From NCBI RefSeq assembly GCF_000315625.1, contig NW_005434658.1:939652-1003651 (forward strand): a stretch of 64,000 nucleotides of DNA, read 5' to 3'. Positions 1 to 9,989 of the stretch are shown piece after piece. Both the position numbers and the translations under genes were made by a program. This DNA is from Guillardia theta CCMP2712. Taxonomy: Eukaryota; Cryptophyceae; Pyrenomonadales; Geminigeraceae. The notes below the pieces were generated by a model that ran no database searches, had not been told where the DNA came from, and saw nothing but the letters and a program-made list of their open reading frames with translations. Numbering within the stretch: the stretch's first letter is position 1; each line of letters begins with the position of its first letter.

Positions 1-381
1 GCACATCTAAAATTATTTAGCAAATTCTTTGATAATCAAGATCAGGTTGTCACTGTCGGAGATGGAGCGGGTGGTTTTTCATCTCAAAACAATCAAAGCT
101 TGATATACCACTATAAAAATAATGATTTGCAATTGAATTCGTTTGAATTACGATCAAGCGATTTCGCTAAAAATGAATTAGTCTTAACATTTCAAAACAA
201 ATATACAATCGCCGGATCTGCCAATGTTTTACTAAATCATGGCTTAGTCAAGGGGTCTGAATTTAATTTAAGACTGATCATATATGACTATGATGAAGAC
301 CAAGTCAATTATACACCGCCAGAGGCAACAATCAAAAATTTATTGCCTATGAGCAATACTGGAATAAATAAGATTGCTTAA
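1..381 (+). CDS. 3' end of an unrecognised viral protein gene (partial)
   Basis: The frame is open from the first base of the window to TAA at 379-381, so the start lies outside and 126 residues are visible. The TTG at 100 is an internal codon, not a start. The peptide is rich in Asn, Leu and alternating hydrophobic residues (LILRLIIYDYD-like strands near the end) and looks like a beta-rich structural protein. It has no intron, is AT-rich and lies next to the fibre gene, so a capsid or minor structural protein of the same viral element is a reasonable guess, but I do not recognise a family. Its stop shares a TTAA with the stop of the convergent gene on the other strand. Confidence 0.6.
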   Translation, partial: AHLKLFSKFFDNQDQVVTVGDGAGGFSSQNNQSLIYHYKNNDLQLNSFELRSSDFAKNELVLTFQNKYTIAGSANVLLNHGLVKGSEFNLRLIIYDYDEDQVNYTPPEATIKNLLPMSNTGINKIA

Positions 382-1265
382 GGCCTTGCACCCGCTGCCA
401 TTGATTGCGAATTCTGATAATCATTTAATAGAGATAAATAATGTAGCTTTGTTTCTTGATTTGTGATAAGATTTTGATCAAGCGCAATCTCTAGCAATTT
501 ATACATTTGATCACCGAAACGATCAAATGTTCTTTTTTGTGTTGCTGATCGACGATTTTCATTGAATGATCTTATGAATCTATCATAAGCACCCCTATCA
601 TTTGGAGTTGTTAAAGTTCTATAGAATTGATTAAAATTTTGTGGCAACTGTTGATTTTGTACGATGGTGGCCCTTGGTGAAGATGGCGGGGGTGGTGTTG
701 GGGGCGGTTGTGGTTGTGTTGTTGCTGCCGTTGGCGCAGGTGTTGGGGGTGGAAATGGTTGATATTGTTGAGTTGCCGCTGAATTCTGCGACGCTCCGCT
801 TGGCAAAGCCGAGCCAAATTGTAATGTTTGTGGTGTTGGCAATGTTCCAGCTGCTGGAATTGGTGCCGTTTGTTGCGGTGTTGCTGGCATTGGCATGGCT
901 GGTACTGATGGCATAGCCGGTTGATTGATTAGATTATTAAGCATTTGGTTAAAATTAGTCTGTTGTCTTTGCACATCTTGATAATAATTTTGCATGTCTC
1001 GGCTTAAAGTCTGATACATTGAACGGCCTTGATCATCAATCCTTCTTATCTCATTAAAATTGATAGACCCGAAAGGGTCAGATATAACCCTCATGCCATG
1101 GCCATAAGATAATTGATTTTTATTAGGTGGTAATCTAAGACCAGCCGTTTTTTTTCTTTCTTGTGATTGCTCATCACAACACTCATCATTTTTAGAATTT
1201 AAATTGTTCTCTATCTTCACATTTACAATAAGCGGTTTTGAGGATGTTTTATTTTGTGTTACCAT
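378..1265 (-). CDS. Pro/Gln-rich protein of the viral element
   Basis: A 295-residue intronless ORF starts with ATG at 1265. The N-terminal 60 residues are polar and charged, with a CC pair and a KK-rich patch. Next comes an ordered-looking segment with Arg/Asp/Tyr-rich helices (about residues 60-110), then a low-complexity Pro/Ala/Thr/Gln linker (about 115-205) with runs such as PPPTPPPPSS. A C-terminal helical segment (about 205-290) is rich in Asn, Arg and Leu. The layout of two folded ends joined by a flexible Pro-rich linker would suit a virion or scaffold protein, but that is inference. It runs in the same direction as the fibre gene upstream (29 bp between ORFs) and meets the partial gene at 1-381 tail to tail. 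Confidence 0.65.
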   Translation of the reverse strand: MVTQNKTSSKPLIVNVKIENNLNSKNDECCDEQSQERKKTAGLRLPPNKNQLSYGHGMRVISDPFGSINFNEIRRIDDQGRSMYQTLSRDMQNYYQDVQRQQTNFNQMLNNLINQPAMPSVPAMPMPATPQQTAPIPAAGTLPTPQTLQFGSALPSGASQNSAATQQYQPFPPPTPAPTAATTQPQPPPTPPPPSSPRATIVQNQQLPQNFNQFYRTLTTPNDRGAYDRFIRSFNENRRSATQKRTFDRFGDQMYKLLEIALDQNLITNQETKLHYLSLLNDYQNSQSMAAGARP

Positions 1266-1293
1266 TTACATATTATATATTATTTATTTTATT

Positions 1294-2718
1294 TTATCCG
1301 CAATGATATGTACAACCTATAAAAACACATATATAATCAATTCCTTCATAAGTCTCATATCTATGCTTAAAGTTCTTGTAATACCAATCTGAATTCTCAT
1401 CAATAAAATCAACTGGACAGCTTGTTTTTGCTACTGTATAACTATGTAAAAGGTCATCGCTCTGGACCATGCTATAACCCTTAATAGGACTTGAACATAA
1501 GTAATCGCCATTGTCTATTTTTTCTATGTTGTTATAATTCGTTACCCATATGGCACCCTCTCCCACTGCGTTAATCATTACACGATGACCGTCAAGCTTC
1601 TTGTACGCATAATGCCAATTGCCGGTTCTGTAAATTCTCTTATCTCCTTCTTCAACGTTTGAGATGACACCATAAACGGCCTTATCTTTTTCATACTCTG
1701 TTATTTTTATGATTGGTAGGGAACTATCAATTCTTATATTTGAACTAAAATCATTATCAATTCTGTTGAGGTCTTGATAATATCCGGTTGTTGATACTAG
1801 CATACCCTGATAATAATCAATGTTTGAAGTTATATCATCGAGTAAGTTGGAGGTCTCAGCTATACACCTATGCGAACCTGTGAAATCTAAATCGTCATTG
1901 CCATTGTCATTATTTCGGAGCCATTGCTCCCCGACATCGTCATAATTTCCATATTGGAACATTAAATCATTGGCTGCGCTTGACCCACCCAATCCAGCAC
2001 CACCTGAAAGCAAATAAATTTTCCATTTATTCGTATCATAATTCCCACTATAGTCTCTAGGTAAAGTTATTTGATTTGTATTAAGCACTGTGCATTTCAT
2101 ATTGGTCCCTGCTATGATTTCAGTGCCTGATGTGATGTATTGATTAGCAGATATATAACTTGTCGTTGAAATAACAGAATTGCCAGCGATAGGGCCATAA
2201 AAATTTATATACCGTCCGCTAGAATAATAGTTTAAGTATAAAGTTTTATTAGTGCCACAATCAATATACAAATCTCCAGTATTGACAAGGATTTGAGCAC
2301 GTTCAGCAGTTCTAGAATCAGTCCCAGCCCCAATCGATAGGTAACCTCCTAATGATGAAGGACCGAATAATATTTTTGAATTGTTTGCATTGCTAATGGT
2401 TGCATCTCCATTTGTAATAGATAAGCCGCTATTGATACTGAATGTCTGTCCAGCAGGGAGGGATATTCCTCCCGCTGTCGTAGCATAATTTGCTGTCGTT
2501 GCTGTCGTTGCTGTGTTTGCTGTGTTTGCACTTCCTGCTGTTTCAGCATATAATGCAGAAAACCTCTTCCAAGGTTGCCATACATTGTTCCATTTATGCC
2601 TAAAATTTATATATGTATAAGGGTTATTGCTTGCGCTGCCTACATTAGCAGGATACGCAATTTGTAAGCCATAAGACGAGTCACCATTATAATTATAACC
2701 GCTGCCAATGTTACACAC
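1294..2718 (-). CDS. Giant viral fibre/adhesin, C-terminal part (continuation in another frame)
   Basis: A 474-residue ORF whose first codon (GTG, 2718-2716) is not a credible start: it overlaps the end of the preceding ORF, and the sense continues across. The previous frame carries GFHYVNGPTPLN-like residues and this one carries GLQIAYPAN, YINFRHKWNN and WQPWKRF, which together resemble the knob-like tip repeats of phage and algal-virus fibres. Next come an Ala/Thr-rich collar, a beta-rich body, and a C-terminal 190-residue domain with YQGMLVSTTGYYQDL, VYGVISN, GEGAIWVTN and GDYLCSSPIKGY. That last domain recalls C-terminal chaperone/auto-cleavage domains (peptidase G2 or S74-like) of fibre proteins. 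The assignment is from motif memory and needs a profile search. Confidence 0.7.
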   Translation of the reverse strand: MCNIGSGYNYNGDSSYGLQIAYPANVGSASNNPYTYINFRHKWNNVWQPWKRFSALYAETAGSANTANTATTATTANYATTAGGISLPAGQTFSINSGLSITNGDATISNANNSKILFGPSSLGGYLSIGAGTDSRTAERAQILVNTGDLYIDCGTNKTLYLNYYSSGRYINFYGPIAGNSVISTTSYISANQYITSGTEIIAGTNMKCTVLNTNQITLPRDYSGNYDTNKWKIYLLSGGAGLGGSSAANDLMFQYGNYDDVGEQWLRNNDNGNDDLDFTGSHRCIAETSNLLDDITSNIDYYQGMLVSTTGYYQDLNRIDNDFSSNIRIDSSLPIIKITEYEKDKAVYGVISNVEEGDKRIYRTGNWHYAYKKLDGHRVMINAVGEGAIWVTNYNNIEKIDNGDYLCSSPIKGYSMVQSDDLLHSYTVAKTSCPVDFIDENSDWYYKNFKHRYETYEGIDYICVFIGCTYHCG

Positions 2719-5700
2719 ATAAAAAATTCAGTCTCATTCGGATTATTTGGAGGAGAATTTAAGGGGGTGGGACCATTTACATAATGAAATCCAAAATTTG
2801 GGAGCCCATTAAAATCTTGATAGTTCGTAGTTGGAAATATGATGCCGCTATTATTGAATAGATAAAAGTTTGGATTTGACACCAAAGCCGGCTTATTTGT
2901 TAAATTATTATAATCTCCATTAAAAAGACTAGTGCTAAGAGCAGAATTATTTATATATAAATCAGTACAGTTTATAATACCATTAACATCAAGTTTATAA
3001 GCTGTGTTAGTTGTTGTTGTAGCAATGCTTACAGTGCCATCATAACTTATTTTCATTTTTGTGTCTGTAGCAGCTTGGCAATCAACTTGATTATCATTAT
3101 TTCTAAGCATAAAATACATATCACCAAGTCCATAACTGTTAAAGCTTCTTTGTATAACCCCTATGGCTTGCGATGCATATTGACCTCTATATATAGAGTG
3201 ATTAAATCCAATAGCACAACGACAATTAGTAGTTGTATTATTTCCATTATCATTTATCAGAAGCATTTTAGGAGCTGTTGAATTTCCTATAATAAATAGA
3301 GGTATGCCTGATTGAGGTTGTGTTGTATCTACTGAGCCATTTCCAAGCACCATGCTTGCAGGACATTTTAACCCTGCGTTTGTAATATCTAGCTTTGTGT
3401 TTGTAATATTTCTATCAATTCTCACTTGTTCAATCCAACTATCACGAATATTATTGGCCCCATATTTTCCAATAACAAAATCAAGATTAGTGTTGAGGCC
3501 AATTCTGAAATCTACACCAGTGCTATTTAGATTTCTAGAAAGTATAATATGACCGTCCGTGTTTGCAACGCTGCTATTTCCGACATGTAGAGGCGCTTGC
3601 GGATTTACATTATTTATGCCTACACAAGGGTTAGATACTAAGCTATCATAAGGATTTACAGTCAAAGGATTATAAATATTTGTATTAAGTTTAGATTCTA
3701 TCCCAAAGAAATTGAGTGCAATGTTAGTAACACCTGTCCCGATTCTATAATCTTGTATGTTTGTGCCAATAGGGTCTAATGAAGATGCCCCGCGTTTGAA
3801 CTCAAGCCACGGCTGACCTCCTGAGTCATATATTCTTAATACTTTCGAAACTAATAAATCATAATAAGTATTGTTATTAAAGTTTAGCTCACCATCTACA
3901 AGCTTAAAACTTGAACTAACAGATGTTATTGTATTACCTGATATAGGAACATCGTTGAATTGTAAATTAGGACCATATATATAAACACCTTGACTATTCC
4001 ATTTTATCCGTGTTGTATTGTACCAACTAATATATCCCCAGTCTGTACTATTAATCACAACCTTATTTCCCCAAGTTGTATCATTAGAAATAAATATATA
4101 ATTGTCATTTGTTTGTTTGACACCAAGAACCAAATATTTATCGTGAAATATCTTAGGTAATTGTGCGCCATCATTATCCTTTAATCCTATTTCAATACCA
4201 TTTGCAGAAATATTCCCTTCAATCTGTAATTTGGAACTATTATTAGGGATTGTGCCTATTCCAACGTTACCGGTATTATAATATATATCATTATTTACTT
4301 TTGTCCATTTTGAAGCTAAACCGCCGCTAGTCGCTAATCCCCCAGTGAATGATAGTAAGCCATTGCTTACACTAAAATCTGCTGATACAAGTTTAATATA
4401 TTCATTTTCTGACAAAAGATAAGGTGACAAAGTGCTTGTCAGACTTGAAGATGTAACATAGCTGCCTAGCGTGCTTGTCAGACCTGAAGATGTAACATAG
4501 CTGCCTAGCGTGCTTGTCAGACTTGAAGATGTAACATAGCTGCCTAGCGTGCTTGTAAGATTTGTATTGGTCACATAGCTTGTAAGATTTGTATTGGTCA
4601 CATAGCCGTCTAGTGTGCTTGTAAGGTTTGTATTGGTCACATAGCTGCCTAGTGTGCTTGTAAGGTTTGTATTGGTCACATAGCTGCCTAGTGTGCTTGT
4701 AAGGTTTGTATTGGTCACATAGCTTGTAAGATTTGTATTGGTCACATAGCCGTCTAGTGTGCTTGTAAGGTTTGTATTGGTCACATAGCTGCCTAGTGTG
4801 CTTGTAAGGTTTGTATTGGTCACATAGCTGCCTAGTGTGCTTGTAAGGTTTGTATTGGTCACATAGCTGCCTAGTGTGCTGGTTAGACTTGAAGATGTCA
4901 CATAGCTTCCTAGCGTGCTTGTAAGGTTTGTATTGGTCACATAGCTGTTTGTGAGACTTAATTGTCCAACAGCTGACACATTAAAATCTGATGTAACATC
5001 TCTTATATATTGATTATCTGATGTAAATAAATCAGGCTTTCCAGTTATTTGAGTATCATAATCAAATGATGTCGGAATGTCACTTATCAAAGCATTGTTT
5101 ATAGAATCAAGGTAGGCCGCTGTGTTTATATCTGAATAACCTGTTGGAATAACAATATTATCTATCTTGTTATCTATTTCTTCATTAGTATATGGATTAA
5201 TTACTTCTTTGATGCTCAATGAACCTACACCATTATACCCGATAATATCTCTTACTTCATTTTGAGTCAATTCTCTATTGAAAAACCTTAAATCTTGATA
5301 ATATGATTGCAAACTTGGAAAAAAACCTTTTGATGGATAGATGTTTCCAAGTAAAGATTTATTCCAAGTCATACTTTGCAAATATGATTTGGGTATATTT
5401 GTTTGAAAAGGAATTCCATTTTGATATAAAATGATACCAGCACCCCCAATTGTTATGGTGTAATGGTCCCACGTATTTAAATTATAGTAAAAATATGATA
5501 CATTTGTTGTTGAATAATTAACTTCGATAGCAATATTTCCATTAGATATATATAATCTGATGCCATAGGCCCCTCCACTGGTTGAATCTATGCCACTGTT
5601 TAAATCGATGATTGTATTACCTATAGTAGGATAACCATCATATCTTTTGATATACAACCAGAAAGAACACGTAAGAAAACCATTATAATCTATTGATGGC

Positions 5701-8700
5701 AATTTTACAATTGTATTTAAAACATAGTAACAAAACCCAGAGAGCGTGCTTGTCTTTGGAATGGCTGCATGTGAGAAAGACACAGTCAATGAACTGCCTC
5801 CAGTGTTATCGCTGAATCTTATTCTTATTGGATAATATTTATATGCTGTATTTAAATATATAGTTCCTGACCGCTCTTGTGTGCCATGAGTTCCACCATT
5901 ATTAACGACCAATGTCTCTGTACCATCTACAGTCAACCAAAGATAGCTTTCATCGTCACTATTAGTATAAAATGTAAAATTGCCTAAGTATCCAGAAGTA
6001 TAAAAATAACCTACATATTCAACTGCGAATCTGTCCTCTGAAATATTCCAAGAATTAGAAATACGAAGTGCAACACCAACGGAATTAATAGGGTCATTTC
6101 CATAATTAGCATATCCATTATTCCATTTTGTATATGCCAAACCATCAAGATTAAAAGTATCGAGAGAGAGACTTTTTTTATTTGTTTTTACAGTATGAGA
6201 CGCAAATGAATGACCGCCATAAGCTATTTGTACATCAGGTTTTAGGGATAAAGTATCAGCCAAAGAATCATCAAATTTGTACCAAGCTATATCAGGAATT
6301 GGACCAGTATATTCGATACTAGGTTTTAAATAACTAGTACCACTGCTAGAATATTGAAAATTATAAGCATCGGTATTTATTATAACATTATCATAGAGCT
6401 TATCTTGAAAATTAAGTGATACAGTTCTATTTGATAACGTTAAATATAAAGCTGTATTTGTTTGATTATATGTCTCTATTTGAATGTGGTCATATATTGA
6501 CACATCATTTGTTTGATTGACTATGAATTGCGCAGGGTCAAAGTTATAAGAATTTTTTTGAATATCTTGATAAAGCTTATTGCTTGTGTTGTTCAATGTT
6601 GTTATATTGATATAATTGCTTGATGCTATCCAATTGTTATAATTGGTAACACTTAGGATATTACTATTAGCTATCCAATTGTTATAATTGGTTGTACTTA
6701 GGATATTACTATTAGCTATCCAATTGTTATAATTGGTTGTACTTAGGATATTACTATTAGCTATCCAATTATTATAATTGGTTGTACTTAGGATATTACT
6801 ATTAGCTATCCAATTATTATAATTGGTTGTACTTAGGATATTACTATTAGCTATCCAATTATTATAATTGGTTGTACTTAGGATATTACTATTAGCTATC
6901 CAATTGTTATAATTGGTAACACTTAGGATATTACTATTAGCTATCCAATTATTATAATTGGTTGTACTTAGGATATTGCTATTAGCTATCCAATTATTAT
7001 AATTGGTAGTACTTAGGATATTGCTTGATGCTATCCAATTATTATAATTGCTTATTTCTAGATAGTCAGGCAATGCCTCGACGACTGATTCTGTCTGTTG
7101 TGTTGTCTGATTATATAATAATTTGACATATCCTGTTCTATTTTGCGAATCATACACATCATTAACATTAGTGACTGCCGTTGTACCTCCCAAAGATAAA
7201 CTTCTCCTACCAACTCCTCCGCTCGTGGTAATACTTGTGGCAACCGTTGATATATCCACATTTTGCACTGATATGTTTTGAGCTACAACCGTTTGCGTGC
7301 TCAAATCTATAACGCTAAGATTACCCCTTTTAATATCTATAAAATCAACCTCTAATTTACCGCTAATCTTTGCCGATAAATCGTTGTTAAATATCTGATT
7401 GATAGCATCAGAATACTTGTTTTCAGTCCAAAATAGATTTATTGTCTCAAGTGTCCAAGATATATATTTGCTTATTGCTATTAAATCGAGTTTATTTGAT
7501 TCATTGATAGCCTCTTGACCTGTTGGCCCTTGCTCGTGGTCTATTATTCTAAAATGATGATTATTATTATTGACATTATATAACTCTTTAAAATTTGTTA
7601 TTTGTGTTGTCCCCTCAATCTTCAATTCAAATTGATTGCGTATTGTATAAAATATGGTTCCATCTTCACGGAGAACAAAGCAATAAAAATTTAGTTCAGC
7701 GATGCGACTATTTTGAACACTAAAAACAGGGCCGCCAATATTTGGATAAACATAAGCAAAAGCATTTATATTTATCGTTTTCTTCTCGTAGCTTAAAACA
7801 TTGTTTGTATTCTTATAATATATCTCAAACACTAAATCAAGAGATATGTTGGTAATATTTAGCGAACCATCTTGAGTTATTTGATAATCTAGATAACAAA
7901 TAAAACCTCTATTATTTGGTATATTCTCAGTTGTTAAACCAGCCAAATAATAATTGAATAAATTATATTTGCCGCTGTAATATTTGCCATTCATATAATT
8001 AGTCTTAGGTCTAAATTGATAATAAAAATAGATAGAGAATTTATTTGTAAAACTAATGTCAAAACATTCGATATAAAAATTGTCTGGGATGGCTGTCATT
8101 CTATTTGCAAAAGAATACCTGACCCATTCCCTATCTTGTGCTGGATAGGTTGGCACGGTTTCATATGGAGAACCATTCAAAAAGTCCCAATTGTCATAAG
8201 TAATTGTATATGTATCATTCAATTGATTTTTAATATAGTTCGGTGCTATTAGTTGATTGCCTTGTAATTTTAGGAAGATATCGGCTATATATAGACTGTC
8301 TGGCCCTGTTACAGTAAGCTTCTTTGTTGTGAATGATTCTCCTATTAGAGCAAATTGATTTGCCATTTGTGTTTGATTAACAAAATTAGAGCTATTTATA
8401 AAATTTGTGTAGGTATCCGTTTTCAGGAAATTAGAGCTATTGAGATAATTTGCATAGACATCCGTTTTTAGGAAGTTTGAGCTTGCCAGATTTTGATATG
8501 AAAGAAATGTATCCAATCCCTGCTGTTTTGTGTAAAAGTCTGTTGATAATTCCCATTCTTGATTATCATTGAAATATAGATTGCCTATAAACCCCGGTTT
8601 GACATCGTTTATAAGTGTGCTTGCTGTATGTTTTGTTCTTATATGATTGTATAATACATTTGACTCTTCATATATTTTGTTGAATAATATATTAGACTCT

Positions 8701-9866
8701 GTCAATATATGATCAAATAATATATTTGACTCATCGTATATGTGATTATATAATATGTTCGATGTATTATCAATTATATCATCTATCTCATTTTTGTCAT
8801 AGATATTAGGGACAATAATATCATCAATAAAAAGAGTTTTACCTTTGAATATTGTTTTATATTGCTTTAATGTTTGCAGTGCATAATTGCTACCAAATAC
8901 AAATTCATTTAATTCATCTTGTGTTAATTCATTGCCTAATGTTATAACTTCTTCACCTTGAAAAACAATATTTCTTTCGTCTAAAACTGTCTGTTCCTGT
9001 CCATCAATAACAAGCAATTTATACGTGTCATTATATATAAATGCTTCGTTAGGGACCAAAGCAAGTTTTTCACCATCTGTTAGATTCCTAGAATATATTT
9101 TAATGACTCTACCTTGTAATTTAGTATTTATTACCTCATTTTCAAGAACAGAAATAACAACACCTAATGATAATCTTAAAACATTAATCCACGAGAGAAT
9201 AAACAGGCCATCAGCTTTTGAGGTGTTTGTTCCTGACGCTATCAATCCCCCAATGAAGCCAGTTCCAATTGCTAGCCCTCCTTTTATAATTTCACCTAAA
9301 CCACTAAATAAATTAAAGCCATTTTCAGCCGTATCGTCCAAATCTTCTAAGGATTGGGCAGCATTTGCGGTTTCTTGCGCGGCAGCATTGTTGTTTAAAT
9401 CATCTAATTGTTGTTTAATCTGTTGAATTGTAATAAATGAGCCGTTTTCAAGTGTGAATTTAATGATATATTTATTAGGATTAGTCTGATATTTGACATA
9501 TAATATATTCCTATTGTTGTTTGTTAAAATGGTCTCATTCGTGTTAGAATCATATTTGATAAGAGATTGCAGATCTAGAACAAAATTTGATGTGTTAAAC
9601 AATATATTGCTTGTTTCAATTAAGTTATTACTAGTAATAAGTAATAAATCATTTGTTTCAATTAAGTTATTGCTAGTTTCAATGGTGATAATTTCTAGAT
9701 CGTTAGTCTTTTGAAATAGTTCGGTTGTCTGATGATTAAGGACATCAACATTACTATAAAGGACATTGATATTTGAATTTATTTTATTAAAAATAGGCGT
9801 TAAAGTTGTGTTATTAGTAGTGCCGACATACTGATATAAATTTTGATATCTATTGTCACATGACAT
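2640..9866 (-). CDS. Giant multidomain viral fibre/adhesin, N-terminal part (reading frame broken near 2715)
   Basis: A 2,408-residue intronless ORF with ATG at 9866 directly behind an AT-only TTTATTATAA stretch. Visible modules in order: (1) heptad-like Asn/Leu/Ile repeats at residues about 30-110; (2) a Gly/Ile hydrophobic stretch at about 190-240; (3) SNILFxxI and SSNFLKTD repeats at about 350-500; (4) a beta-rich region; (5) about ten copies of a 15-residue YNNWIANSNILSTT repeat (nt 6.61-7.06 kb); (6) a PA14-like module (nt about 5.72-6.13 kb, with FTFYTNSDDESYLWL and VDG); (7) a LamG/jelly-roll-like module (nt about 5.25-5.71 kb, with NTWDHYTIT and NGIP); (8) a 13-residue YVTNTNLTSTLGS stalk; (9) three VGIGT/KLxVxG-type fibre modules (nt 4.3-3.0 kb). 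PA14 and LamG folds often bind glycans, so host attachment is the likely role. The last 26 residues are out of frame with what follows. Confidence 0.8.
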   Translation of the reverse strand: MSCDNRYQNLYQYVGTTNNTTLTPIFNKINSNINVLYSNVDVLNHQTTELFQKTNDLEIITIETSNNLIETNDLLLITSNNLIETSNILFNTSNFVLDLQSLIKYDSNTNETILTNNNRNILYVKYQTNPNKYIIKFTLENGSFITIQQIKQQLDDLNNNAAAQETANAAQSLEDLDDTAENGFNLFSGLGEIIKGGLAIGTGFIGGLIASGTNTSKADGLFILSWINVLRLSLGVVISVLENEVINTKLQGRVIKIYSRNLTDGEKLALVPNEAFIYNDTYKLLVIDGQEQTVLDERNIVFQGEEVITLGNELTQDELNEFVFGSNYALQTLKQYKTIFKGKTLFIDDIIVPNIYDKNEIDDIIDNTSNILYNHIYDESNILFDHILTESNILFNKIYEESNVLYNHIRTKHTASTLINDVKPGFIGNLYFNDNQEWELSTDFYTKQQGLDTFLSYQNLASSNFLKTDVYANYLNSSNFLKTDTYTNFINSSNFVNQTQMANQFALIGESFTTKKLTVTGPDSLYIADIFLKLQGNQLIAPNYIKNQLNDTYTITYDNWDFLNGSPYETVPTYPAQDREWVRYSFANRMTAIPDNFYIECFDISFTNKFSIYFYYQFRPKTNYMNGKYYSGKYNLFNYYLAGLTTENIPNNRGFICYLDYQITQDGSLNITNISLDLVFEIYYKNTNNVLSYEKKTININAFAYVYPNIGGPVFSVQNSRIAELNFYCFVLREDGTIFYTIRNQFELKIEGTTQITNFKELYNVNNNNHHFRIIDHEQGPTGQEAINESNKLDLIAISKYISWTLETINLFWTENKYSDAINQIFNNDLSAKISGKLEVDFIDIKRGNLSVIDLSTQTVVAQNISVQNVDISTVATSITTSGGVGRRSLSLGGTTAVTNVNDVYDSQNRTGYVKLLYNQTTQQTESVVEALPDYLEISNYNNWIASSNILSTTNYNNWIANSNILSTTNYNNWIANSNILSVTNYNNWIANSNILSTTNYNNWIANSNILSTTNYNNWIANSNILSTTNYNNWIANSNILSTTNYNNWIANSNILSTTNYNNWIANSNILSVTNYNNWIASSNYINITTLNNTSNKLYQDIQKNSYNFDPAQFIVNQTNDVSIYDHIQIETYNQTNTALYLTLSNRTVSLNFQDKLYDNVIINTDAYNFQYSSSGTSYLKPSIEYTGPIPDIAWYKFDDSLADTLSLKPDVQIAYGGHSFASHTVKTNKKSLSLDTFNLDGLAYTKWNNGYANYGNDPINSVGVALRISNSWNISEDRFAVEYVGYFYTSGYLGNFTFYTNSDDESYLWLTVDGTETLVVNNGGTHGTQERSGTIYLNTAYKYYPIRIRFSDNTGGSSLTVSFSHAAIPKTSTLSGFCYYVLNTIVKLPSIDYNGFLTCSFWLYIKRYDGYPTIGNTIIDLNSGIDSTSGGAYGIRLYISNGNIAIEVNYSTTNVSYFYYNLNTWDHYTITIGGAGIILYQNGIPFQTNIPKSYLQSMTWNKSLLGNIYPSKGFFPSLQSYYQDLRFFNRELTQNEVRDIIGYNGVGSLSIKEVINPYTNEEIDNKIDNIVIPTGYSDINTAAYLDSINNALISDIPTSFDYDTQITGKPDLFTSDNQYIRDVTSDFNVSAVGQLSLTNSYVTNTNLTSTLGSYVTSSSLTSTLGSYVTNTNLTSTLGSYVTNTNLTSTLGSYVTNTNLTSTLDGYVTNTNLTSYVTNTNLTSTLGSYVTNTNLTSTLGSYVTNTNLTSTLDGYVTNTNLTSYVTNTNLTSTLGSYVTSSSLTSTLGSYVTSSGLTSTLGSYVTSSSLTSTLSPYLLSENEYIKLVSADFSVSNGLLSFTGGLATSGGLASKWTKVNNDIYYNTGNVGIGTIPNNSSKLQIEGNISANGIEIGLKDNDGAQLPKIFHDKYLVLGVKQTNDNYIFISNDTTWGNKVVINSTDWGYISWYNTTRIKWNSQGVYIYGPNLQFNDVPISGNTITSVSSSFKLVDGELNFNNNTYYDLLVSKVLRIYDSGGQPWLEFKRGASSLDPIGTNIQDYRIGTGVTNIALNFFGIESKLNTNIYNPLTVNPYDSLVSNPCVGINNVNPQAPLHVGNSSVANTDGHIILSRNLNSTGVDFRIGLNTNLDFVIGKYGANNIRDSWIEQVRIDRNITNTKLDITNAGLKCPASMVLGNGSVDTTQPQSGIPLFIIGNSTAPKMLLINDNGNNTTTNCRCAIGFNHSIYRGQYASQAIGVIQRSFNSYGLGDMYFMLRNNDNQVDCQAATDTKMKISYDGTVSIATTTTNTAYKLDVNGIINCTDLYINNSALSTSLFNGDYNNLTNKPALVSNPNFYLFNNSGIIFPTTNYQDFNGLPNFGFHYVNGPTPLNSPPNNPNETEFFMCVTLAAVIIIMVTRLMAYKLRILLM
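4425..4950 (-). repeat. 39-bp tandem repeat within the fibre gene
   Basis: About a dozen 39-bp units, each coding 13 residues (YVTNTNLTSTLGS, variants YVTSSSLTSTLGS and YVTNTNLTSTLDG). Two shortened units (YVTNTNLTS followed directly by YVTNTNLTS) show in-frame unit loss. The repeat is typical of fibre shafts. Confidence 0.9.
6610..7060 (-). repeat. 45-bp tandem repeat within the fibre gene
   Basis: About ten head-to-tail 45-bp units, each coding 15 residues of the form TTNYNNWIANSNILS. Units are nearly identical at the nucleotide level; variation is mostly single synonymous changes (attgttata/attattata) plus V/T and S/N exchanges. This indicates recent unit amplification or homogenisation. 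It probably forms a trimeric stalk. Confidence 0.9.
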
Positions 9867-9903
9867 TTATAATAAAGAAAGATAGGTTTTTGGGGCGGAT
9901 GGA

Positions 9904-9986
9904 GAGTGTGGAAGGTTGGAGGGTTTGTTAGGTCAATTACTAATAGGCCAAGATCGATCAACTGAGAAGAACTTCTTGAAAAAACC
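9904..9986. repeat. 83-bp direct repeat, copy 1
   Basis: Identical base for base to 10146-10228. It begins GAGTGTGGAAGGTTGG, ends in six A and CC, and contains AAGATCGATCAACTGAG. Copy 1 is followed by CTCC, so GGAGGGTTT near its start and AAACCCTCC at its end are inverted. It lies 38 bp upstream of the fibre start codon. Confidence 0.95.
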
Positions 9987-9989
9987 CTC

